Below are positions 47,731 to 59,995 of a DNA stretch of 64,000 bases, piece by piece. The first letter of the stretch is position 1. Each line of letters starts with the position of its first letter. This DNA comes from Cervus elaphus (Eukaryota > Chordata > Mammalia > Artiodactyla > Cervidae). The notes beneath the pieces were generated by a model. That model did not search any database and had not been told where the DNA came from. It worked only from the letters and a program-made list of their open reading frames with translations. Location: positions 55,011,616 to 55,075,615 of the forward strand of contig NC_057848.1 in NCBI RefSeq assembly GCF_910594005.1, given 5' to 3'. The translations under genes and the position numbers were made by a program.

Positions 47731-48947
47731 CTATACCCACAGAAAGAACAGAAAAAGATATACAACCATGACCACAGAGACAAAAATGAATTAATCATTT
47801 CATTTCACTCATTTCATTTAAAGACTTGCAAGGTGCCTCTCTTGATCTCTCAATGTCTATGTGTATCTCTCTGTCTCTCTTGTCTGTCAAAATAAAGCAT
47901 GATCTTATCCAGAGCTGACCTTCAAAGGTAAAGAGAGTGGGGACCGTTGGTCAAATTCAAGGAATGCTATTCTTCTGACATCCAAAGCTTCAGCTGGTGG
48001 ATGCCATTCATGATAACCACAGCCCAGGGCCCCAGGGAGGCTCTGGCCAAAAAAAAAAAAAAAAAAAGTCTTTAACATAAAATCCTTTATTTGTCTCTGG
48101 GTTCTCTGTACTATGAGTTCAGTTCTGAAGCTGCTGACTTATTGTGAAGTATGTGGATGTCAAATGACTTCTAAAAGTCTTTGGGAGATACTATCAGATG
48201 AATTAATAATTCTCACTCATAATGTTAGCATAGGAAGGCCGTGAATCCAGATATTCTTTCAGGAGAGGCACCACCTGCTTCATGAGTAATTGAATTTAAA
48301 TCTCCACCTTCAATAACTCCACAGCTTATGTCAAACCTTGGAAACAATTACGAAATAAATCACTAGGAAGGTCTGCTTAATCTCATCGGGTTAATAAACG
48401 CAGACGAATTAATCACTGGAAGGTAAACAAAGAGGAATAATTGATTGGAGGCTTCTTGATTACTTTATTCTATTTTCTTTATCAAACTATTTTTACCATT
48501 ATCTTCAATTCAGCTGCTCTGCCTTGAAATTATTACTTTACTTCATCTTCAGATTTCCATGGAAACCAATTCAAAGCCCTTTTCCCCACTTGATGATGTG
48601 TGGAATTATTTATCCTGATTTCATCAGAAAGATTTTTATTTTTTTGTTAGTAAGATCTACGTCAGCATAACCTTTTACGAAAAGTTTAGGTAAAAAAGAA
48701 AAATACATAGCTTGGCTTTCAGTGAGTATAATAGAGCCTTCCAAAGGCACAGAATATTGTCTGAGAGAATGTCAAAGAGCTTTCCAGATATTTATGAATC
48801 TTTTAAGTACATCAGAAATAGGTCTCTACAAAGAGCTGTATTTAAATGTGGGGTGAGGTGGGGTTGGGGGGTCAAGAAAGATATTCTGCCTCACATCCAT
48901 CAGCTTTAAGTGACTCCATGGATGTGATTGGAACAAGACATAACCAT
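47731..48947. other. HS6ST2: Intron stretch upstream of the cassette exon
   Basis: A pure A run of about 19 at 48049-48067. The AT-rich, repeat-free 48230-48570 part has many homeobox-type TAAT motifs. Confidence 0.5.
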
Positions 48948-49139
48948 GGGTTCCTGGTGATAGAAACGGCCTGCCATGCAGGAGACCTGGGTTCAATCCT
49001 TGGATCCGGAAGATCTGTTGGAGGAGGGCATGGCTACCACTCCAATATTTTGCCTGGAGAATCCCAAACACAGAGGAGCCTGGTGGGCTACAGTCCATAG
49101 GATCACAACGAGTCAGACACGACTTAGCAACTAATACTC
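48948..49139 (+). mobile_element. Bov-tA SINE
   Basis: GGGTTCCTGGTGATAGAAAC, TGCCATGCAGGAGACCTGGG, CACGACTTAGCAACTAATAC. Confidence 0.92.
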
Positions 49140-49892
49140 CCAGTAACTGCCAAGGTGATCCAGATGTGCGTGGGCACAGGGCTAATCGACAGATGGCAAA
49201 AGTTCCAGCAGGTAGGGTTGTGTCCAGGAGGACCTCAAAACAGTTCTTTGAAATGGGAGTCACCGAGGTGAGCTCTGATCCTTCTGCTGGAGTGAATGGC
49301 TCTGGACAGTGGCCACATAGTCTGTCTCAGAGGAGGTGTCAGAAGTCCACTGAGAGAGTGCTGAAGAGCTCACGCAGTGCTGCTCCTGCCTATCCATGCT
49401 GACTTCCTGGCAAAGGACTTCTTAACCATCCCTGGACCATACCAGTTACCCTTGGCATTCAGAACTTCGTTCAGAAACGAAGTGATAACACCAAACCACT
49501 GGAGAAAAGATTGGAGCTCAGAGAAGTCTAAAGTGTCTCTTTCAGAAGGCTGATGCTGTCATGTGAGGGATGAAATATGCTGTGTGTTGCAAAATTTAAG
49601 CAGGTCTCAAATCCACACTCTGCTCATTGGCCACTGAGTCTTCCTCCTCCCAGCCTCTCACTCAAACAGAAGGCAGTGGGAAACTTTGCTAAAAACCTTT
49701 GGAAACAAAGACCCTTTTGATCTTGCAGGCTGCTAGGCTCAGAGGAGGTGGTCATTTAACACCCTGTTCCCCCAAGTCACTAAGTTCATGCATTCTTGTT
49801 CTTTTGAATAAAAGACACCCATCCCAACTGCTGTAGTCCCAAATCTTTTTGCCTTTTTATACTGTTCATGGGGTTTTTGCGGCAAGAACACT
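49140..49892. other. HS6ST2: Intron stretch without recognised features
   Basis: Only a small perfect inverted repeat, ACTTCGTT/AACGAAGT near 49469, was noted. Confidence 0.5.
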
Positions 49893-50088
49893 AGAATACT
49901 GGTAAAGATTGAAGGCAAAAGAAAAAGGCAGCAGAGGATGAGATGGTTGGATAGCATCACTGCTTCAGTGGACATGAACTTGAGCAAACTTCAGGAGATA
50001 GTGAGGGACATGGAGGCCTGGCATGCTGCAGTCTAAGGGGTCGCAAACAGTTGGACAGGACTTAGCGACTGAACAACAACAACAAAAT
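49893..50088 (+). mobile_element. BovB 3' end fragment
   Basis: GATGAGATGGTTGGATAGCA, TTGAGCAAACTTCAGGAGAT, GACTTAGCGACTGAACAACA. Confidence 0.92.
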
Positions 50089-50447
50089 TCCCAAACCTGT
50101 GCGTTGGGAGCCAAGGATCCTTTAAAATCATGACAAGTGACCATGTTTAAGGCCAATGCAGAGCACCACAGGACATCAGGAAAAGCTGTCAGCTGCCTTA
50201 TTATTGTTAACTGCTGCTTTGGAGGTGGGGGTGGTGGTCCTGGAGCAGTTGTCCTTTAAGTGATAGAAATAAGGACTCCTCTAACCTACTGCCAAATCCT
50301 GCAAGTGTAGATTGGAGGGGGAATAAACACAAATAGTTTCTCAGAAAAATTTCAGATGGAAGGCAAGGCACCAAAACTAGGGGTGAAAGTAATCAAAAAT
50401 TCAAAATGTTTATTTCATGCCAGCAGCAGAGATCCACTGACAGGGGC
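50089..50447. other. HS6ST2: Intron stretch without recognised features
   Basis: Nothing recognised. Confidence 0.5.
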
Positions 50448-50650
50448 GAAAATGAAAGTCACTCAGTGGTGTGTGACTGACCCCATGAGCTGCCATCCAC
50501 CAGGTTCCTCTGTCCATGGGGTTCTCCAGGCAAGAATACTGGAGTGGGTAGCTGTTCCCTTCTTCAGGGGACCTTCCTGACCCAGGGATCAAACCCAGGT
50601 CTCCTGCATTGCAGGAGGATTCTTCACTAGCTGAGCCGCCAGGGAAGCCC
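50448..50650 (-). mobile_element. Bov-tA SINE
   Basis: CCACCAGGTTCCTCTGTCCA, GGCAAGAATACTGGAGTGGG, GAGCCGCCAGGGAAGCCC. Confidence 0.93.
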
Positions 50651-53600
50651 AACAGGCAAAATGAACCTGAAAGTGGGGGAGGGATGAGCAGAACAGTGGC
50701 AGGCTTGGATTCTTGGAGTTTAACTTTGTAGATGTATCAATATTAAAGACTGTTGTATAGAAAGGCTGGCCAAACATTGAGGGGAAAGAGCCATCGTTCT
50801 TCCTCAAAGTTCCAAGCTAGGTAGGTAAGTCTGGACAAGATGCTATGATTTTGAAACTTGGAGAAAGAAAGATCCTGAGTTTTCCAGAATTGATCCAAGA
50901 AAGAGAAAGACAAAATCCTGCAACTGCAAACTGAGAGCCTCAGAGATCTGGAAAAACATGGGTGGACAACCCAAAGATGAAGATGCTGCCAAGGATACTG
51001 ACCATGGAAGGAAACATCTGGTAATCCCAAGGGCTTCAGGAATAAGTCCTGCCTGCTTTTAGGCTATATGGGTGATAATTTGGGGTATATGAGGTTCTAG
51101 AGGGCTGCCTGAGATTACAGCCAGTTTCCAATTTACACTTCTGGAACAAGAGTACCCCAGCCATCATTATTTTGTCTGTCTCTAGACCACTTGTCAGCCC
51201 TTTTGACTTTCATCTCCTCTTTGGATCTTAAAAGCTATGGCCCAAAATCCCAGAGGGCATGGATCCAGGCTTCTCCCACTCCTCAGGAGTAAGCTATCTT
51301 CTTCCGAGGGTAAGATTCTTTCCTCTCTCCCTCCCAATCCAGCCTCCTCAAAGACATATGAACACAATTCCAGGTGAGTTCCTGGTAGGAAAATGTAATG
51401 AATGCCAGCACTCTCTCTGTCTGCTTGGTTGGCTGTCCATCAAGTATCAAGTAAATCATTTTCCACAGGCTCCACAAATGTCTCCACCACCAGAGAAGTG
51501 GGGAAAAAATCCTGCAATATTATGCACATTGTATTCAGGTGGGAAAACTATGACTAACTCAATTCGTCAGCATTTTCAGAGTGTTTCTGATTGAATAATT
51601 TGATGCTGAAATGGCATCCAGTGTACTTCACCCAAAATGGCAATCAGATCCACTCCAATCTGGATTTTTGTAGGTCAGAGAGGTATCTGAGGGAGACAAA
51701 CCTAGCAGTTCAAACATCCTTGACTCACTTTCTTGGTGGGTGGCATACAGCAACTTCTGCATTTCTTGTAGTACTTTGTAAGCTCTCTTTGAAATTAATT
51801 CATCTCAGATCTATGAGAAGTAGTTGTGTTGCTCTAAGCACAACAACACTGAAATTTTAAAAATGAAATTTCAGGGTCCTAGGAAATTGAAATACTATTT
51901 CAGGAGGGGAGTTGGGCTATAATACTCAGTGTCTACTGTCTCTTATTTGGCACTTAGCATGTGGTACCTGCAGACCTGCAGTGTTGTTTATATTTTACTG
52001 TTTTTCTGTCTCTCCAGCTAGCTCTTAAGAGGATGCTTCAAAAACATTTCTTAAACAAATGAAAAGGCTGCATTTTGACTCAGTGGAAGAGTTCTGTGAT
52101 TGATTATTGATGTCTGGCACCAGTGTGAGAGAAGGAAGTGATGACATACCAATCCCATATGGTCCATCCCTAAAGAAGAATGGTCTGGGAAAACTGGATT
52201 CCAGTTACTGATGGTTGATCATCACGTGAATCACAAAGACGGGTAAGCTTAGAAAGGATGCTCAAGCAAAAAATCTGTTGCATTTGTATGGCTTTCAGTG
52301 TTTTTCCAGTGTGTGTTCTTATAAGTGGTAACAGAGATGAAACCCAAGCTGTTTTTTGGGGGTTACTTCAGGTCTCTCTTGGGAAATGGTAGCTACTCCT
52401 TGCTCCCTAGAAATGACCCTCAGCTCCTTAGAACTCCCAGGAAAAGGAAATGTGCTTAAAAAATACAGACTCTACCAAGGATAGAAGCTCTCATCTAGTA
52501 TTCTTTCCAAAAGGTGCTTGAGTACCCTCTACAGCCTATCACCCCACCACGTGGTTGTCATTTGCAGCCCTTTAAATCATGATTGCTTCCCCATGAAAGC
52601 TTGCTTTTCTATTTTCTAAGAGGCTCATGTTGCTGAAGTATTTTTGCCCTTGTCCTGTTACTGAGCAAGATGGCTCTTCAAATATTGATTTCCTTTAATT
52701 AGAGCTGATGAGGCTTCTTCATTTCATTTTTTTGTCTTTCTAGGTTATGTCCTGAGTGCTTTTCTTTCTTGGCTCCGAACTTTTTCATTTTCTTCTACCC
52801 GAAGTGTCTAAAGGAGAGTCCACACCTCTTTAAAGCATCCTCTTCTCATGATCTATGGTTTCTGTTAATCATCAAGCAAAGAAAATTCAGTTCTCTAAGC
52901 TGTGCTTTCCTTTAGCTTCCTCCCCTAGGTTCCCTTTGCTTAACTATGGGCAATGACTGAGGGTCTTGAGACAAGAGAAAAGCTCATCTTTATTGCTGTG
53001 AAGCCTGGTGTGGGTGTGATCTCTCAGAAGCAACCTCAGGCATTCAAAGCATTTACTCAGAAATCTTGCCTTCTAATCCTGGCTGCCAGGAAGGCATATG
53101 ACTTCCTTGTGTCTTAGGATCGTCATCTCTAAAGCAGAGGGCATTCAGCTGATCAGGTAAACCATTCACACAGAAGTTCACAATTACTTTACTTTGCAAT
53201 TGCAGAGCTCTTGGCAAAGACACCTGGGACACTTGCATTATCTTGCCCTCTCCCCCTCCGTGAACTTCTCACTCTCACAACTCACCACAGGGGGCACTGG
53301 GGACAGGAACATGAAGCTTATAGATTATTGTTGCTGTTTTGCTCTCTTCACCTCTTGACACTTGCTGTTTCTGCCCAGGGAAGGTGGTTGCATCCCTGAA
53401 TGCCTCACTGAGATCAAGAAAGAACATTAGTCACTTTCTAAATTATACTGTCCCTTCATCTCGGCTGGCTAGTCACCTAAGTCTTTACCAAGGGCTTGGA
53501 CGTCGGCTACAGACTGTCACAGAGGCCACTGGAACTGTGTCCTACCACAACTGAATTCACATCTAGTCCTGGACTACTCCATCAGATAGGGGATTGAGAA

Positions 53601-53799
53601 GCAAACAAACAAACAAAAAAAGATCATAGTTCTGGTATTGGATGGTTTAGGGTGATTGAGACCTGAAATATGACGGGAGCTTGGACCAGAAGGATCATTA
53701 TGGGGATGGAAAGAAGGACACCCTGCACAGCATAGCAAAAGGAAAAGACTGAACTTGAGAAGTGACTCCATCTAGAGAATGAGAATAAAGTCTTCAAGA
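50651..53799. other. HS6ST2: Intron stretch, about 3.1 kb, without named repeats
   Basis: Read on both strands. No repeat family, exon or convincing coding region was recognised. It is the longest repeat-free run in the window, so it may hold old or conserved sequence. Confidence 0.45.
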
Positions 53800-54012
53800 A
53801 AGCTGATGAGAAGGTTGGAAGTTGAATGCCTGGAAAGATGGAGGTGCCAGTGAAAGAGACAGATTAGTTGGGAGGGGCATCTGGGCCAGAGAGGAAGATG
53901 ATGGATTTGGTCGGGTGCTGATCGAGTTGGGGTGTTGATGGACAGTGTCTAGCAGGCAATTAGAGAGATGGCACTGTAGCTCAAGAATAAAGACAGGGTC
54001 AGATGTGCAATC
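53800..54012 (-). mobile_element. L2 ORF2 remnant
   Basis: Antisense L2 landmarks: GAGGAAGATGATGGATTTGG, GTCTAGCAGGCAATTAGAGA. Confidence 0.6.
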
Positions 54013-55163
54013 ATCTCTCTCACGTGAGAGTCAAGGTGGTGATGGGACAGCGATACATTGTGATTAATGAGCGGACGTTTGGATGAGGGACAGCCTGGAC
54101 CACAATCTGCTTTCTTCCACCCCAGTTTGTGATGATTTACAAGTGGGTTACAAAGTCTTATATCCCAAGAGATATAAGTGAACTGGTTGTATAGAGTTCA
54201 ATGCTAAAGTTAATGAGAAACTGCAGCCCTTGAGCCTTCTGCAGGCCACTGATTTTCTTCATCCTGCGCCCATAGGCTGCTTGTCCCCATCCTCTTAGTC
54301 CAGCCAGACTGCTTACAGGTCACAAGGGGAGAGGTGGGTGGCATCACTGTCAATCCATTCCCATAACAACAACACCTAACAAAGTACCTCCCAGGCTGCT
54401 GTCACCTTGGTATAAGGAGGGCAGCCTGGCAGAGAAGCAACACGCAGCTTTAAACTTTGGCTTCACTTGCAGCTCACATCGCTTCCTCTTTGCTCCCCTC
54501 TTCCAAGGTCTAACCACGTGGCAGGGACTATACCTCCCATAGATTATGCTAAAATCCTCTCCTATTTTTCACTGTGATTCCCTTCCCTTCTCCTGTTCTC
54601 AGCCTTTGCACTGTGCCCCACTACCTGGCACCCTTAGTCACCCTTTCTGAACATCCTTAATGGTACAAAGATGACACTACTAGGAACATCACCCCAGTTG
54701 GTGGGGGCAGCCTGCCTGAGAGCAAGTCAAGAACTTTGCCCTTGCAGGGCTAAAATACAACAGACCTCCTGAGTTGAGCTGAGTTCTGGAGGGCACTCTT
54801 TAAGGAACTGTGGCCATGACCTTTTCCACATCAAGGCAAGCCTTGGCCTGGAGCTCTTGGTCTGCAACCTACCCACTGACTCACCGAACTTCTCTGAGTC
54901 TCAGCCTCCTCGTCTGCAAGTCCTACTTCTTAAGCCCACGGCATAGTTTTGCAAACTATAAAACCTTAAATAATGTATTTGCTCAAAAACGTTTACTGTG
55001 TATTTGCTGTGTGCCCTTCATCGTGCTGGGCCTTGGGGATGTATTGATGAGTGGGATAAGTTCCTGCCCTCAGGCAGCCCAGAGGCCAGTGCAGGTTAGC
55101 TTGTTAATTGTTACAAAACAACACCACATACCAGATGGGACAAAGCAAGTGTGAAAAAAAATA
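54013..55163. other. HS6ST2: Intron stretch with an old LINE-like piece at about 54990-55095
   Basis: TTTGCTGTGTGCCCTTCATC and TCCTGCCCTCAGGCAGCCC resemble a diverged L2/CR1-type fragment. Nothing else named. Confidence 0.45.
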
Positions 55164-55243
55164 TTGAGTTGGCCAAAAAGTTCGTTTGGGATTTTCTGTA
55201 CCATCTTATGGAAAAACCCAAATGATATTTTTGGCCAACCCAA
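55164..55243. mobile_element. Mariner-type palindromic MITE (80 bp hairpin)
   Basis: Starts TTGAGTTGGCCAAAAAGTTC and ends TTTTTGGCCAACCCAA; the two halves are near-perfect inverted copies around a short loop at about 55200-55206. Flanked by TA on both sides (55162-55163 and 55244-55245), the mariner target site. No transposase is present. Confidence 0.9.
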
Positions 55244-55365
55244 TACTAGGGAAATAAACCAGACAGTAGCCACCTATGCTTAGGAGAACCAAGGAAGGCA
55301 AAAGTAAAGCTGAATTACTAAGACAAAAATGACGATTTTTGATTTGCGTTAACCTACCTTCCAAC

Positions 55366-55520
55366 AGTGGCTCTGAGACTTAGATGTCAGCATTACCTGG
55401 AGAACTTGTAAAACCCAGATGGCTGGGTCGGACCTCCAGTCTCTGATTCAGCAGGTTGAGGAAGTTCCCAGGTGATGCTGACATAGCCGGCCTATGGAGC
55501 ATATTTTGAGAAGCAGTACC
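55366..55520 (+). mobile_element. MER5A (hAT-Charlie)
   Basis: AGTGGCTCTGAGACTTAGAT, TCTGATTCAGCAGGTTGAGG, GTTCCCAGGTGATGCTGACA, TTTTGAGAAGCAGTACC. Confidence 0.82.
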
Positions 55521-55521
55521 T

Positions 55522-55552
55522 CATGGCTTCTTGGCCTTTTAGCTAAGATCAG
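55522..55552 (+). pseudogene. U2 snRNA 5' fragment
   Basis: About 30 bp matching the first bases of U2 snRNA (ATGGCTTCTTGGCCTTTTAG, then CTAAGATCA) with three or four differences. The match stops abruptly at the GGCGGG that follows, so it is a truncated pseudogene copy. Confidence 0.8.
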
Positions 55553-56880
55553 GCGGGCAGAACCACTGCCTGACAAGACACATGAGAAAGCCACACTCAG
55601 TAGCCACCGAGGGGTTACAATCCGCCATTTGCATTGGCTCTGTTTTCCAGGCAACACGATTAGACTCCTCTGGATGAAGTGTCTCCACCATCCCGCCGTG
55701 CTGCTCCTGAGTCAGGAAAGAGGCAGACACAAAGGGCTGCCGACATCCAGCCCTGGGGAAGCTCGTCTTTCCTGAGGAAGTGGCAATTACTGCAAACACC
55801 ACAAAGTGGAGCTCAGAGCCGGTGAGAGAAAGATTGGATCTGACAGCATTAATTGAGCTTGAAGTTTTATTTACTGAAAATGATCTGGCGTAATTAAAAA
55901 TTCACAACTGGAGTCTAGCTGGTGAGCATTATACATTAGGCAGTCCCTAAGAGGAGGCCGGAAAAGTCTCAGTGAACTTTTAGGAAAAGCCAAAGAGGCC
56001 AATTACCGTGGCAGGAATTAGCACACAGAGAAGAAAGAGAAGTCCATTCATTTCCTCGGAAGTGTGATTCTGACTTTATACTTCAGAATGACATGAACCA
56101 AGGCTGTTGCAGGGGCAGGCAGGAACTGATCATTTATTCGTTTCCTTTTCCTTGGTGAACAATTACTTTGTTTTGACTTTCTACTAACTCTGTTCTTATG
56201 GTATTTTCAAGAATGCCCACTCTGCCTGCATGTTATATACTAAACTGAGGACAATGGAGGTAAATTGTGTTCCTATCTGTTCGTGAAGTTAATTTCTTGA
56301 GACATCTGTCATATAGAAGGTTTTCAGTACCTGCTGACTGCTAAGCATCCTGATAAACGTGGCTTCTGACATATGTTTGTTGAATAGAACAGACTAACCC
56401 ATATGAAGTTAGAAGTTTTGTAACAGACTCATGTGCCTTTCATTTTTTGTTCAAATGACTATATCAGACTGCACTGTAGGCTTACAAACATGATAAGACT
56501 ATTGCAGTGCCATTTCTCGGCTCCAGTGCCCACAGATACGAACTTGAGCAGACTAAAACCAGCAGGAATCAGCACTTTGGAGAATGGCATTGCCAAATGA
56601 ACTGAAGGCAACACTGAAGTTGTGGGAAGAGCATGGGTGCTGGATCAGGCAGATACGGGGTCGCCTTCTGTCTCTGTAATAGCTGGAGGATCTGGGACAG
56701 GTTCGATGATGGAGGCAGGGTTGCTCCTGCCTAACCAAGGCCTCTGATCTTAACACTGGGGATTCAGGGTACCAATTCTCTAGCTGTGTGTTGGAATTCA
56801 AAGCGAAGAGCATTCAAATATACTTTTGTGGCTGAACTCCACATCTTAAGAGCGTTCTAAAGGGGTAAAAGTGCAGCTGG
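55553..56880. other. HS6ST2: Intron stretch; possible conserved sequence at 55840-56050
   Basis: Only a weak MIR-like piece at about 56620-56700 is seen. The 55840-56050 part has several TAATT motifs and no repeat. Confidence 0.4.
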
Positions 56881-57062
56881 CTTCCCAGGTGGCGCTAGTG
56901 GTAAAGAACCCACCTGCCAATGTAGAAGACTTAAGAGACACAGTTCAGGAAGATCCCTGGGAGGAGGGCATGGCAACCCACTCCAGTATTCTTGCCTGGA
57001 GAATCCCGTGGACAGAGGAGCAAAGAGTCGGACACGACTTGAAGCAACTTGGCACACAGCAC
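56881..57062 (+). mobile_element. Bov-tA2 SINE with internal deletions
   Basis: GGCTTCCCAGGTGGCGCTAG, CACTCCAGTATTCTTGCCTG, GTCGGACACGACTTGAAGCA; shorter than full length. Confidence 0.92.
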
Positions 57063-57989
57063 ATACAAGGTGTTGATTGTATTCAACATGTAAAATTGCA
57101 GCTGGCTCCTTAGAAATAAAGTGGAAGGGCCATGTCCACAAGGTGTTGAAAGTGTTTTCTGGGGTAGTTAGGAAAGAAAAGTTCTCTCAACTCTGCTCTA
57201 GAATGTCTCTTTATAGCACTGTATCTGTAAACCAAAGGTTTTCACACATTTCTCTTCATTTATATTGAGGACAGTTTAAGACTCAAAAATATTTCCATTT
57301 TCAAACTGCTCAAGTGTCACCCATTCAGGGATCACATATCTGTGTGAACGCATGCTGTTTCTAAGTAGGGGCTCTTTTACCAATGTCATCTGTTCTATGA
57401 TGCATATAGGCAACTTCTAACTTGCTTTTCTGAGTGAAATCCAATAATCAGCTTCTTTCTGTTGTGTTCCAATTTGGAAATCTGAGCATTATTCTACTGT
57501 GTATGTTCATGGAAGATTAAAACACTAAAAATTCATGGAAACAAATCTTGTTCTCCATTACTCATTAATCACTGTTAAATGCTAGGTCTTACATAATTTA
57601 TAATAATATACTTCTTTCCACGAATATGAGTGTTTAATAACAGTCTAGTCTGACACAGAACACTTAGCTAAGCCAAAGATTAAGATGAAGGCTCTTTATT
57701 GAATATACCCCACTCCAGGCAAGGGAAAGACTCAGAAATATGGAGCTAGAAGTGTCCTCAGAGAGAAGAAAGTAAGGTTCAGAGAGGAGAATGGATGGAT
57801 CCAAGGGAGATATCCAAGGATGGACATTGAGTTAATGATAGAATTTGGCTGGCACCTGGCAAACTGGGCCAGCGCCCCTACAGAATACAGAACAAGGCAG
57901 GAAGGCTTGGGACCAAAGAAGAGGTAAACATGAATGAACTGCAGCTCTATTTGCCAAAATAAGTAGTACAAGAAGCAAGGTGGGGAGGA
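57063..57989. other. HS6ST2: Intron stretch without recognised features
   Basis: Nothing recognised. Confidence 0.5.
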
Positions 57990-58265
57990 ATTCTTTGAGA
58001 GTGGGGAGAGTGTGTGGAAGGAGATGAGAGGTTCAATTTTGGGTTATGTTGAGATTTATGTGCCTGTGGGACACAAACTGACAACTGGATCTATGGTTGC
58101 AAAGCTTAGTTACATATACCTCAGCTGAAGAATGGTCTCTAGAGATTTTGGAGTCTTCAGCATACTGGTGGTATTTGAAAATCTTAAAGTAGAAGAGGTT
58201 ATACAGGGAGAGTATGTAGAATGAGAAAAGAAGAGCCTGGGAAGAAGATTAAGAAGAACAATCTA
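57990..58265 (-). mobile_element. L2 ORF2 remnant
   Basis: Antisense L2 landmarks: TATGTGCCTGTGGGACACAA, GGAGTCTTCAGCATACTGGT. Confidence 0.6.
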
Positions 58266-59189
58266 GAATGGAGAAAGCAGGCTCATGCAAACCAAAAGGA
58301 GAAACTGGATCTGGAAGCATGGATGTTGCAATCATAAGAGACGCATTTGCTGACTGTAAAACAGTCTTGTGTTTTGGGTTTCCAACTGCTCCATGTTGCT
58401 TTCTCCTAGCACACTTTTCTAATTAGTTGTGGTATTGCATCGGTTATGCTGTCCTTTATAATGCCAAGAGTATTTGATAGAGGAGAAGCCTTCTTGATCA
58501 CATGCAAACTGTTCTCATCAATTCCTGGAAAACATGATGCGAAGTATGCTGAAGGAAGTATCTTGTACCAAATAAATCCATAATTTTCAGCTTTAGACAT
58601 ATTTTTTCAGTCTGTCCTCACTTATCGAAACAAAAGTCAGTAAAAACAGAAACTGTTTTAGTGCCTAACCTAGATGAAGCAACTATACTAAAGTTTATGC
58701 AAATATAGTTATAATCTCCCAAAGAGCACTAGTCTGCTTTTCATTATTGTTCCTGTTGTTTGCTTCCTCTATTATGTACAAAATCAGAAATGGGCCTTAG
58801 TGCTCCCCCCTTGGCTTTAAAAGGAAATCTTGACTCTGGAATAATCAGAATTCAAGTCAACCATATGGCAAGACCCACATGTTTTACACTTGGGAAGGCC
58901 TGGGCTTCCTGGGAATCCTGATAGCATCTCTGTCACCTCTTTGTAACATAGGTTCTGTTCTTTGAAATAATGGCCCTCTAGTTCAAGACAGCAACTAAAC
59001 AGTCAATTTACTATTAACAAATTCTTTAAATCTATACAAACTGGGTGTCCACATATTTCTCCAGAGCAAACACTGAAATCACAATGGAAGATCTCACTGT
59101 CTGGGAGCACTTCTTGGCTTAGGGAAAATGGAGATATGGAGAGGTAGAAAACGACAGTGATAAAAACATGAAAGGCACAAATGAAGCTT
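58266..59189. other. HS6ST2: Intron stretch without recognised features
   Basis: A 64-codon minus-strand frame at 58406-58600 looks somewhat protein-like, but I cannot assign it. Confidence 0.4.
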
Positions 59190-59995
59190 ATTACTGCAAA
59201 AGTCTAGCCCAATGTTCATAACAGCAATATTTATAGTAGCCTGGACATGGAAGCAACCTAAGTGTCCATCAATGGAGGAACGGATACAACAGAATATTAC
59301 TCAGTCATAAAAGAGAATGAAACTGGGTCATCTGTATTGATGTGGATGGACCTAAAGCCTGTTATACAGTGAAGTAAGTCAGAAAGAGAAAAATATCGTA
59401 TATTAATGCATATATGTGGAATCTAGAAAACTGATACAGATGAACTTATTTGTAAAGCAGAAATAGAGACACAGATATATAGACAAATGTAAGGATTCCA
59501 GGGTGGGGGGGGAAGGTGGGGTGGGATGAATTGGGAGATTGGGATTAACATGCATACAGCACTGTGTATAAAATAGACAACTAACGAGAACCTATTGTAC
59601 ACCACAGGAAACTCTACCCAGTGTGTAGACCTACTGTGCTGTGCTGTGCTTTGTCACCCAGTCGTGTCTGACTTTTTTTGACCCCATGGACTGTAGCCCA
59701 CCAGGCTCCTCTGTCCATGGGGATTCTCCAGGCAAGAATACTGGAGTGGGTTGCCATGCCCTCCTCCAGGGGATCTTCCCAACCCAGGGATCGAACCCAG
59801 GTCTCCTGTATTGCAGGAGGATTCTTTACCGTCCGAGCCACCAGGAAAGCCCGGTGGTGACCTAAACGCAAAGGAAATCCAAAAAAGAGGGGATATATGT
59901 ATATGTATGGCTGACTTACTTTGCTGTACAGAAGAAAGTAACAACACTGTAAAGCAAGTATATTCAATAAAAAATAAATAAATAGAGCAAAGAAC
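59190..59995 (+). mobile_element. L1 3' end, interrupted by a Bov-tA SINE
   Basis: ATGGAAGCAACCTAAGTGTC, GGATGGACCTAAAGCCTGTT, AACGAGAACCTATTGTACAC before the SINE; CTTACTTTGCTGTACAGAAG and ACACTGTAAAGCAAGTATAT after it, then an A-rich tail. Confidence 0.9.
59634..59856 (-). mobile_element. Bov-tA SINE
   Basis: CCCATGGACTGTAGCCCACC to GAGCCACCAGGAAAGCCC; lies inside the L1, with short GACCTA repeats on both sides as a possible target-site duplication. Confidence 0.94.

Noticed and set aside
50935..50965. Possible partner micro-exon (reads MFFQISEALS on the minus strand)
   Set aside because: Faintly similar to the WRIFQIL peptide, but no acceptor AG lies before it and the donor phase is wrong.
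58406..58600. 64-codon minus-strand frame with plausible composition
   Set aside because: Could be a pseudogene scrap, but I could not match it to any protein, and the frame stops just upstream of its Met.
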